Assembly: GCF_010470675.1 (NCBI RefSeq)
Contig: NZ_VOIQ01000014.1
Coordinates: forward strand, 1-64,000
DNA: 64,000 nt
Direction: 5' to 3'
Source: Desulfovibrio sp. JC010
GTDB taxonomy: Bacteria > Desulfobacterota > Desulfovibrionia > Desulfovibrionales > Desulfovibrionaceae
The notes beneath the pieces are model-generated. The model saw only the letters and a list, made by a program, of their open reading frames with translations, was not told the origin of the DNA and searched no databases. Shown here in pieces: positions 6,882-15,554 of the stretch; position 1 is the first letter of the stretch; every line of letters starts with the position of its first letter. Position numbers and translations under genes: made by a program.

Positions 6882-8549
6882 ATGAGACATATTGAAAATA
6901 ATAAATATCTTAGACGATTGCAGGGGTTGCGTCAGGAACGCAACAGCTGGGAATCGCATTGGCAGGAGATCAGCGATTATATCCTGCCACGTAAGGGAGT
7001 ATATGCCGGACACCGCCCCAATGACGGGCGCACAAGGTCCGGCAAGATTATCGATTCAACAGCCACAAGGTCCTTGCGTATTCTTGCGGCAGGCCTGCAA
7101 GGTGGGTTGACCTCCCCGGCAAGGCCGTGGTTCAGGCTGGGGATTTCCGATCGTGACCTTGCCCGGCACAAGTCCGTGCGTGAGTGGGTCTCCAAAGTGG
7201 AAAACACCATGTATCGTGCTTTGGCCCGCAGTAATTTTTATTCTTGCATCCATTCGCTGTACACGGAATTGGCCGGATTCGGCACCGGTATTCTTTATTG
7301 CGAACCGGACGAGGAGCGCGGCATCCGTTTCCGTACGCTTACTGCCGGGGAATACTGTCTTGCCACGGATGCGCAGGGCAGGGTGGATACGGTTTACCGT
7401 GAATTTAAAATGACCGCCCGCCAGTTGGAAAAGCGGTTCGGCAAAGAGAATCTTCCGGGAACTGTGCTCACCAGTCTGAACGTGAATCGTGACCACTGGT
7501 TTGATGTGCTGCATGTGGTCCAGCCGCGTGATGAGTTTGATGCGGACCGCATGGATACCATGAATATGCCGTTTGAGTCGGTGTTCCTGCTTAATGGTCA
7601 TGGGGGACATGTGCTTTCCGAAAGCGGATTTGTGGAGAATCCGTATATGGCTCCGCGCTGGGATACTGCAGCCATGGATGTGTATGGCCGTTCCCCGGCC
7701 ATGGATGTTCTGGCCGATGTGAAGATGCTAATGGAGATGAGCAAGAGCCAGATTCAGGCCGTACATCTTACCTTGCGGCCGCCCATGAAAGTGCCTTCCA
7801 TGTATTCAAGACGCTTGAATCTGTTGCCCGGCGGCCAGAACCCGGTGGAGCAGAATCAGCAGGATTCGGTGGCTCCGCTTTATCAGGTTCGGCCCGATCT
7901 GGCCGGGGTCAGCAATAAGATTCAGGATGTGCGTACCGCCATCAGGGAGGGATTTTACAACGACATATTTATGATGATGGCCGGAACCAACCGTAGAACC
8001 ATCACGGCCGCAGAAGTTGCCGAGCGGCACGAGGAAAAGCTGATCCAGCTCGGACCGGTTATCGAGCGTCAGCATACCGAGTTGCTTGATCCGCTTATTG
8101 ACAGGGTTTTCGGTATCCTGCACCGGGCCGGGCAGTTGCCTGATCCGCCTTCGGTTCTGGAGGGGGCTGATCTGAAAATCGACTATATTTCCGTGCTGGC
8201 ACAGGCTCAGAAAATGGTCGGCACCCAGTCCATCCAGTCGTTGGCCCAATTTGTGGGAAATCTTTCGCAGGCTAATCCTGAAGTTCTGGATAAGGTGGAC
8301 ATGGACCGTGCTATTGATGATTATGCGGAATTGATCGGGGTGCCTAACGGAATTGTCCGTTCCGGTGATGAGGTGGATAAGTTTCGTAATATGCGCCGGG
8401 AAATGACCATGAAACAGCAGCAGTTGCAGCAGAGTTTGCAGACAGCATCAATGGGCTCGGGGATAATCAAGGATTTATCACAATCCGGTTTGAATCCAGC
8501 CCAGATGCAGGGAGTGGTTAATCAGGCCGGGCAGATGGTGCAGGTCTAA
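6882..8549 (+). CDS. Phage portal / head-to-tail connector protein
   Basis: 555 residues, typical for podovirus-like head-tail connector proteins (Head-tail_con family). Recognisable features are the N-terminal ERNSWESHWQEISDYILPR segment, GLQGGLTSPARPWF (about 73-86), YGRSPAMDVLADVK near 267 and the C-terminal glutamine-rich helix (MKQQQLQQSLQ). Twelve such subunits form the ring through which DNA enters the head. An 86-base gap with no strong feature separates it from the Com-like gene. It is the last gene before a terminator: no scaffold, coat or tail gene follows. Confidence 0.88.
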   Translation: MRHIENNKYLRRLQGLRQERNSWESHWQEISDYILPRKGVYAGHRPNDGRTRSGKIIDSTATRSLRILAAGLQGGLTSPARPWFRLGISDRDLARHKSVREWVSKVENTMYRALARSNFYSCIHSLYTELAGFGTGILYCEPDEERGIRFRTLTAGEYCLATDAQGRVDTVYREFKMTARQLEKRFGKENLPGTVLTSLNVNRDHWFDVLHVVQPRDEFDADRMDTMNMPFESVFLLNGHGGHVLSESGFVENPYMAPRWDTAAMDVYGRSPAMDVLADVKMLMEMSKSQIQAVHLTLRPPMKVPSMYSRRLNLLPGGQNPVEQNQQDSVAPLYQVRPDLAGVSNKIQDVRTAIREGFYNDIFMMMAGTNRRTITAAEVAERHEEKLIQLGPVIERQHTELLDPLIDRVFGILHRAGQLPDPPSVLEGADLKIDYISVLAQAQKMVGTQSIQSLAQFVGNLSQANPEVLDKVDMDRAIDDYAELIGVPNGIVRSGDEVDKFRNMRREMTMKQQQLQQSLQTASMGSGIIKDLSQSGLNPAQMQGVVNQAGQMVQV

Positions 8550-8553
8550 ATTT

Positions 8554-8586
8554 AAAAAGCGGAGTCATTACGGCTCCGCTTTTTTT
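8554..8586 (+). terminator. Rho-independent terminator closing the phage block
   Basis: AAAGCGGAG / CTCCGCTTT arms with a nine-base loop, followed by six T, right after the portal stop. Confidence 0.9.
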
Positions 8587-8728
8587 ACCGGCTTATGCGT
8601 GAGACATTATAAAGGCAGTTCTTAAATTCTCTCCAGCTCTTGATCTACTTGACTTTTTTTGATTATTTGTGCTTTCTGAAGCTGAGCGAGGGTGTCTGTT
8701 ATTATTTTTTGAGGGAAAGGATTTTTTC

Positions 8729-9415
8729 ATGCTGGTTTTGACTGATTTAACGAGATTCAACGATAGCGATAATGTCTGCATGGCCCTGCTGGATGAGGAC
8801 GACTGCACCTGTTACCGTCCGCTGCCCTATGAAAATCTGGATTTTGTCGAGTTCAGGAATATCCGTCCGGGAATAGTTGTTTCCGCGGACATTATCCCCC
8901 ATGAAGATGCAGGCTCTCCTCATGTTGAGGATTGCACTTTTGAAAATGATGTCTGGCTTGATTGTGTTGACGAGGATACTTTCAAAGATTTGCTTGAACG
9001 CAGTGCAGTCGATTCCGTAAAAGAAGCTTTTGAAGGAATTGTCACTGCTAAAAACAGGTGTGTACCCGTGGAGTCTCCATGTACTCATTCCATCAGAACC
9101 GTACGGGTCGATCCCGATTCCGTGACTGTTTCGGTTGTTCCGTCCGGTGCTGAGCTAAAGCTGCGTCTCGGTTTTAGGGATAAAGGCGGGGAAAGTTTTC
9201 GTCACACCCCGATTGCCGACCTGTGCTTTCACCGTATGGCTATGGATTACGTGCAGCAGGGGCGTCTTGATGAACTGGAAGCCCTGCTCGCCGGAGGGGA
9301 GGAAGTATACATTCGTGCCGGACTGAGCAGGCTGTACACAAGCAAAAATGGCAAACAGGGCTTCTGGATGCAAGCTAACGGTGTTTATATTTTTCCGGGG
9401 TATTATCCGGGATAA
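8729..9415 (+). CDS. Protein with dual OB-fold-like domain (tentative)
   Basis: 228 residues from the ATG at 8729 (AAGG and GAGG upstream). The N-terminal half, VCMALLDEDDCTCYRPLPY ... IRPGIVVSADIIPHED ... HVEDCTF, resembles dual OB-fold (DuOB) domains, which occur in mobile and conflict-related proteins. The C-terminus has a second all-beta stretch with RLYTSKNGKQGFWMQANG. No signal peptide or membrane segment. It is monocistronic between the phage block and a convergent operon. The DuOB call is by pattern memory only. Confidence 0.5.
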   Translation: MLVLTDLTRFNDSDNVCMALLDEDDCTCYRPLPYENLDFVEFRNIRPGIVVSADIIPHEDAGSPHVEDCTFENDVWLDCVDEDTFKDLLERSAVDSVKEAFEGIVTAKNRCVPVESPCTHSIRTVRVDPDSVTVSVVPSGAELKLRLGFRDKGGESFRHTPIADLCFHRMAMDYVQQGRLDELEALLAGGEEVYIRAGLSRLYTSKNGKQGFWMQANGVYIFPGYYPG

Positions 9416-9425
9416 GCATTGATTT

Positions 9426-9902
9426 TCATCGCCGTTGTTTCCGTCTTGCCCGGAGGTAGGATGCGGCAAGACAGAGGTTGAAAATAAGGCTTATTCCAAG
9501 CAGAACCCGGATACTTACAGAAGCCTGCAACGGGTTTTCTTTTTTATGGGCCGCAAGTTCGCTTGCAGCAGATTCGGCAACTTCCACATCAAAGATAAGT
9601 TTGTGGCCCATGCCGCCGTCAACTTCCACTTTCCATATGCCGGGACTGTCCGGCAGGAAGGAGAATACTCCGTTTCTGTCCGTGCGCCCGTTCTGGAATT
9701 CTACATCAGCATTGTCGGGTGCGTAGACGAGCACCTCGCCGTAGGCAATGGGGTCTCCGGTAGAGAAACCGGATTTGAATGTAACAGCCGGTGAGGTTTC
9801 GACCATTTCATAAGCCACCCCGTGCGCCCACGTGATGCTGCCTGAACATAATATCCCGGCCATGATGAAGAACATGGCCGGGATAATTTTTTTGTACATC
9901 AT
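9426..9902 (-). CDS. NikL-like periplasmic protein with C-terminal anchor
   Basis: 158 residues: a signal peptide ending near TWAHG, a beta-sandwich domain (GEVLVYAPDNADVEF ... GVFSFLPDSPGIWKVEVDG) of the carboxypeptidase-regulatory type, and a C-terminal membrane segment followed by RARRKQRR. It begins immediately after the stop of the DUF4198 protein gene. Small anchored proteins of this kind (NikL/CbiL-like) accompany nickel/cobalt ECF transporters. No transporter core is adjacent. Confidence 0.6.
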   Translation of the reverse strand: MMYKKIIPAMFFIMAGILCSGSITWAHGVAYEMVETSPAVTFKSGFSTGDPIAYGEVLVYAPDNADVEFQNGRTDRNGVFSFLPDSPGIWKVEVDGGMGHKLIFDVEVAESAASELAAHKKENPLQASVSIRVLLGISLIFNLCLAASYLRARRKQRR

Positions 9903-10682
9903 TTACTTAACTTCAAAGACCAGCACGGAACGCATTACGTGGCTGTCGTAATCCGCTGTGGGCTTGGCGTTTACATGTTGAACACGAACCATCCATGTGC
10001 CGGGAGCAGTGATTTTTACCTTGGTAAGCCCATTACCGTAGGGTTCGGTAAAGTAAGCATAGGTGTTGGGGTTCATGCTGAATCCGTCATAAGTTGCAGT
10101 CATGCTTTCAACGGAAACAGGCTTGCCGTCCAGCAGGGTCTGGAATTCGATTTCATCACCCACTTTGGCCTGAGTCGGGTCGCTCATGGGGATGATTTCA
10201 AGACGCTGTCCCAGAACTTTGTTGTAGCTGCCGTCAGGTTTGCCGATGGTGAGCAGGGCCTTGCAGAATTTTTCGTATTTTCCGCTTTTGATGACTCCCT
10301 TTAATCCTTTTTTGGACTGCTGCTTCCAGCCTTTAGTGGTCTGGGTCCAGATCATGCCGTTGCGGTGCCCGGCAATGATGGCGGTACCTTCAGTTTCAGG
10401 TTTTACCTGACCGTCGAGGGTCATAAGCATTCCATTTTCCGCAAGTTTTACGGGAGTGGACTTGCCGCCCAGCACCAGCTTGGCACTGACTTCATTGATG
10501 GGTTCCATCTCTTCACTGATCATGAAGACATGTGCGGAAACGATGCTAAAGGGTACAACGTGGCCTTTCTCTGCTGTTAACTGCACAGGCTTAATGATGA
10601 ATTCATGAGCAAATGCGGTTGAGCAGCACAGAACCGCGAGCAGGCAGGACAGTACGAGTGTGGTCAGTTTGACATGTTTCAT
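9903..10682 (-). CDS. DUF4198 (NikK-like) periplasmic protein
   Basis: 259 residues with a clean signal peptide (cleavage near AFAHE). The mature N-terminus HEFIIKP and the later LEIIPMSDPTQAKVGDEIEF and TWMVRVQHV segments match the DUF4198 family, used by several bacteria as a periplasmic nickel/cobalt-binding part of ECF transporters (NikK). The N-terminal His left after cleavage could bind metal. It heads a two-gene operon with the NikL-like gene. Confidence 0.75.
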   Translation of the reverse strand: MKHVKLTTLVLSCLLAVLCCSTAFAHEFIIKPVQLTAEKGHVVPFSIVSAHVFMISEEMEPINEVSAKLVLGGKSTPVKLAENGMLMTLDGQVKPETEGTAIIAGHRNGMIWTQTTKGWKQQSKKGLKGVIKSGKYEKFCKALLTIGKPDGSYNKVLGQRLEIIPMSDPTQAKVGDEIEFQTLLDGKPVSVESMTATYDGFSMNPNTYAYFTEPYGNGLTKVKITAPGTWMVRVQHVNAKPTADYDSHVMRSVLVFEVK

Positions 10683-10841
10683 AAGAATCTCCGTTTTAAA
10701 TATTGTGGATTGATTGTGTTTATGTGCTACGTATTTTGAAAATGTGTGTCAATATTAAAATTAAATTTGGGTGGGTGTTGATTGCGTTCAGGGCTAAGGG
10801 GCGGCATGCCGGAAGCCTGTTAGTTTATTAGAGAGAATCAG

Positions 10842-10879
10842 AAAAAAAAATCCCCTGCTGATTTTTCAGCAGGGGATTT
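10842..10879 (-). terminator. Terminator after the outer-membrane protein gene
   Basis: AAATCCCCTGCTGA / TCAGCAGGGGATTT, a 14-pair stem with a short loop. On the minus strand it is followed by a U-run (A-run at 10842-10850), so it ends the TetR/outer-membrane operon. Confidence 0.88.
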
Positions 10880-10903
10880 AAATTTTTTAAATTACGGATC
10901 AGA

Positions 10904-12426
<1,523 letters not shown>

Positions 12427-12465
12427 TTAATTTAAACCCAACGAATTTATTGATCGGTTGATATT

Positions 12466-13254
12466 ATGAAAATTGTCGTTCCCTGCACCGCAGAGCATTT
12501 GGATGCTAACATTGCGCCCAAGCTTGGCACTGCGGATCACGTTCTGGTCGTTAATAGCGCAGACATGTCGTTTGAAATATTGGAAGGTCCCCCAAAAACG
12601 TCCGGTCCCGGAGCCGGGGTAGCCATAATTTCAATGGCGGTCAGCATGGGGGCGGATGTTATGCTGGTGGATTATCTGGCACCGCACATTGTCAATGCCA
12701 TGAAGGGCAAATCCATTGAGATTGTAACCGGAGTAAAAGGTAATGCCCGTAAAGCCGTTGAAGATTACCTTAAGCAAAGTTCAGTTCGTTCGGGAGCAGG
12801 TGCAACTGAACACCGGACTGAGACTTTAAGTGAAGGTGAACTCTGGAGTGCGGCCTTTCAGAAGGGGCTTCGCCAGTTTTACCAGATTCTGCCCAAGCTG
12901 GCCGGGGTGATTATGCTGCTGGGGTTGTTTCGTGGTTTTGTTTCAGAGAAAGCTTTGTTCGAATTGTTTTCCGGTTCTATAGTGCAGGATTCCATATTAG
13001 GTGCGGCTCTCGGCAGTGTGTTGGTAGGTAATCCGGTGAACAGTTATGTTATCGGGGACAGTCTGCTCAGTGCCGGGGTTAAGCAGGCCGGGGTCATCGC
13101 CCTGATGATGGCCTGGGTGACGGTGGGGCTTATTCAACTTCCGGCAGAAGCAGCAGCCTTGGGGACGCGTTTTGCTCTGGTGCGTAATATTTGCGGGTTC
13201 GTGATGGCCGTAGTCATGTCCTTACTGGGTTCCAACTTGGGAGGGCTGCTCTGA
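12466..13254 (+). CDS. Permease half with N-terminal NifX/NifB-like domain
   Basis: 262 residues. Residues about 1-105 (MKIVVPCTAEHLDANIAP ... FEILEGPP ... GPGAGVAIISMAVSMGADV) match the dinitrogenase iron-molybdenum-cofactor-binding fold of NifX/NafY/NifB C-terminus. After a linker, residues 130-262 form four or so membrane segments resembling one half of DUF318/ArsP-type permeases (GNPVNSYVIGDSLL). The second half is the next gene, which overlaps by one base. A metal or metal-cluster sensing domain on a transporter is the simplest reading; the substrate is unknown. Confidence 0.7.
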   Translation: MKIVVPCTAEHLDANIAPKLGTADHVLVVNSADMSFEILEGPPKTSGPGAGVAIISMAVSMGADVMLVDYLAPHIVNAMKGKSIEIVTGVKGNARKAVEDYLKQSSVRSGAGATEHRTETLSEGELWSAAFQKGLRQFYQILPKLAGVIMLLGLFRGFVSEKALFELFSGSIVQDSILGAALGSVLVGNPVNSYVIGDSLLSAGVKQAGVIALMMAWVTVGLIQLPAEAAALGTRFALVRNICGFVMAVVMSLLGSNLGGLL

Positions 13255-13778
13255 TGTCGAACTTTATACAAATCGGCTGGAAGTACAGCAAACCGTGGTT
13301 ATTTCCTCTGGCAGTTGCTTGTATTTACGGACTTTGCCAGTTGTATGATCCCGAATCGACAGCCCGGTCCATCAAGGTTTGTAAAGCTCTGTTTACCCAG
13401 CTTGGTCTTCCCATCTGTATCGTGCTGGTGATGATGACATTGATTAATCGTTATCTCGATCCGGCAACTGTGGCCCGTTTTCTGGGCAGCAAAACCGGGA
13501 TCCGGGGCGTGTTTTTATCCGGATTGGCCGGAATTATTTCTATGGGGCCGATCTATGCTTGGTACCCGCTTTTCAAAAGCCTTAAAGAGAAGGGGGCATC
13601 GACATTTATTATCGCAAATTTTATCGGCTGCCGATCTGTAAAGCCTGTACTTCTGCCCGTGCTGCTGGCTTACTTCGGCTGGCAGTTTTCTACGGTGTTT
13701 GTGCTGATTAATTTGTTCGGGGCCATGGGGACGGCATATTTGGTGGGGGTGGTTTGTCCTAATACGAAGGTCGATTAA
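13254..13778 (+). CDS. Second half of a two-gene DUF318/ArsP-like permease
   Basis: 174 residues from the ATG that overlaps the previous stop (TGATG). Four to five membrane segments; the FLSGLAGIISMGPIYAWYPL and NFIGCRSVKPVLLPVLLAYF stretches resemble the second repeat of DUF318 permeases. With the preceding gene it makes a complete two-repeat carrier. Probably controlled by the divergent TetR protein. Confidence 0.7.
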   Translation: MSNFIQIGWKYSKPWLFPLAVACIYGLCQLYDPESTARSIKVCKALFTQLGLPICIVLVMMTLINRYLDPATVARFLGSKTGIRGVFLSGLAGIISMGPIYAWYPLFKSLKEKGASTFIIANFIGCRSVKPVLLPVLLAYFGWQFSTVFVLINLFGAMGTAYLVGVVCPNTKVD

Positions 13779-13798
13779 ATTAATTATGGAGTTGAGAT

Positions 13799-15481
13799 AT
13801 GGCTTGTTGCGTTGGAGCTAAGCACAATCATTGGTGTAAGTATTATGAGATAACATATGTAGATAATGAAGGAAATGAATATTGTATTTTTCATGCTCCA
13901 GCTGAACATAAATATGTTTCATGTTTTGCGGAATGGCGTGAGGGAGTCCCTAGGTCGAGTAAAAAAAAGGAAAGGCCAGCATTAATGGCTGAGGATGATT
14001 TCAATCAATTAGTCTTCAAAAGAATAAAGGACGTAGTTGATGCAGGGGAAGAAGTTGAACCTGAACTCTATGACATGTCAATTCCTGAAAATTGGACTCC
14101 ACGATGTAATTTTGCTGGAACAATTTTTTTAGCGCACATTTCATTTACAGAGTTCAAGAGTACTGAGAAGTATAAATTTTTACCTTCTATTAATTTTAAT
14201 AAATGCATATTTAAAGGCTATGTTTTCTTCAATGAAGCTTGTTTTGGTGGATATACCTCTTTCAATCGTACTACATTTCTAGGGATGACTTACTTTGATG
14301 ATGCAAGGGTCTCGAAACATATAGATTTTACAGGATCAAAATTTTATAGTGAAGTTTTTTTCCGTCGAACAGAATTTCTTGCACCAGTGCTGTTCTTCTC
14401 TACGGTATTTAATAATGAAGTTCATTTTCAAAGCACTGAGTTTCATGATGAAATAAAAATGTCTTCAGTATGTTTTAATGGAGATATAAAATTTGCAGAA
14501 GTTGATTTTTACAATCAGGTAAGTTTTATAGATACATTATTTAATAATGACGTATCTTTTAATAAAGTAAAATTTAGAGATATTGTTAACTTTGAAAAGG
14601 CAAAATTTATAGGAAGCCTAAATCTAATATTGTCTCATTTTAGAAGTGCGTCATATTTTTATAATATGTATTTTTGTAAGGAAGCTGACTTTTCATCTAA
14701 TATTTTTAATCATCTTGCCATCTTTCACCAAGTAGAATTTCAAGGTGAAACTTTTTTTAACCATGTTCTTTTCAGAGAATGGGCATATTTTCAAAAGTCA
14801 ACCTTTAAGGAACCAACTACGTTTGCCGGTGCTATATCGAAAGAAACAATACTTTTTGAAGCATCGGATATAACAAATCTCTCCCTTACTGAAACAAATA
14901 TAGAATCATTTAAATTTATCAATTGCAATTGGGATAATGCAATAAAGGAAAAATACGCTCCAATATACGACGAACGGCACAGTGTTCCTACTTCAGAAGT
15001 TGAAGAGATATATCGTCGTCTTAAAAAAATATCTATAAATTGCTCAGATCAAGTACAGACTTCTGCTTGGCATTACCGCGAAAAGAGATGTCAGCAAAAA
15101 ATACGTAATGAAAATCTTTTAACAACACCATCAAATTGGTTCAAAGCCGCTTACCTAAACCTATATTTCCTTTCCAGTGGCTTTGGCGAAAAACCACTAC
15201 GGGCATTTCTAATTCTGTGTTCATTGTTTACGGCTCCCCTTGCACTGCTGGCAATAGGCTATTGCGGCCCGCATTTCACCTTTAAATTATGTGACGAAAT
15301 TTTTCCGACTGCTGATCACATCATTCGTCGTTGGCTTTGGTACCTACCGCTTATCAAGACTAATGTGGCGGGGGCCGTAATCTCGGATTGGAATTATCTC
15401 TGGAAAGCTATACTCAACGTTTTGCTGCCTATTCAGGCAGCTCTTTTTGCTTTTGCATTGCGTAATAAATTGCGTAGATAA
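13799..15481 (+). CDS. Membrane-anchored pentapeptide-repeat protein, A/T-rich
   Basis: 560 residues. An N-terminal Cys/His cluster (CCVGAKHNHWCKYY ... CIFH) precedes a long beta-helix of phenylalanine-rich pentapeptide-like repeats (VSFIDTLFNNDVSFNKVKF), about residues 100-380. Then a helical hinge with EVEEIYRRLKKISINCSD and two or three C-terminal membrane segments (FLILCSLFTAPLALLAIGY; LPIQAALFAFAL). This is the layout of large pentapeptide proteins that present the helix on one side of the inner membrane. The A/T content is visibly higher than in all neighbours, except for the last 300 bases. It was probably acquired by transfer. Function unknown. Confidence 0.8.
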   Translation: MACCVGAKHNHWCKYYEITYVDNEGNEYCIFHAPAEHKYVSCFAEWREGVPRSSKKKERPALMAEDDFNQLVFKRIKDVVDAGEEVEPELYDMSIPENWTPRCNFAGTIFLAHISFTEFKSTEKYKFLPSINFNKCIFKGYVFFNEACFGGYTSFNRTTFLGMTYFDDARVSKHIDFTGSKFYSEVFFRRTEFLAPVLFFSTVFNNEVHFQSTEFHDEIKMSSVCFNGDIKFAEVDFYNQVSFIDTLFNNDVSFNKVKFRDIVNFEKAKFIGSLNLILSHFRSASYFYNMYFCKEADFSSNIFNHLAIFHQVEFQGETFFNHVLFREWAYFQKSTFKEPTTFAGAISKETILFEASDITNLSLTETNIESFKFINCNWDNAIKEKYAPIYDERHSVPTSEVEEIYRRLKKISINCSDQVQTSAWHYREKRCQQKIRNENLLTTPSNWFKAAYLNLYFLSSGFGEKPLRAFLILCSLFTAPLALLAIGYCGPHFTFKLCDEIFPTADHIIRRWLWYLPLIKTNVAGAVISDWNYLWKAILNVLLPIQAALFAFALRNKLRR

Positions 15482-15495
15482 CGATATTAAGGCAT

Positions 15496-15533
15496 CAAAA
15501 AAATCCCGGCTGAACATAGTTCAGCCGGGACTT
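15496..15533. terminator. Bidirectional terminator between convergent genes
   Basis: TCCCGGCTGAA / TTCAGCCGGGA around ATAG-type loop. An A-run on the left gives a U-run for minus-strand transcripts (pheT); the right side has CTTTAAAT for the plus strand. Confidence 0.88.
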
Positions 15534-15554
15534 TAAATCTCGTCAGTACAAAAC

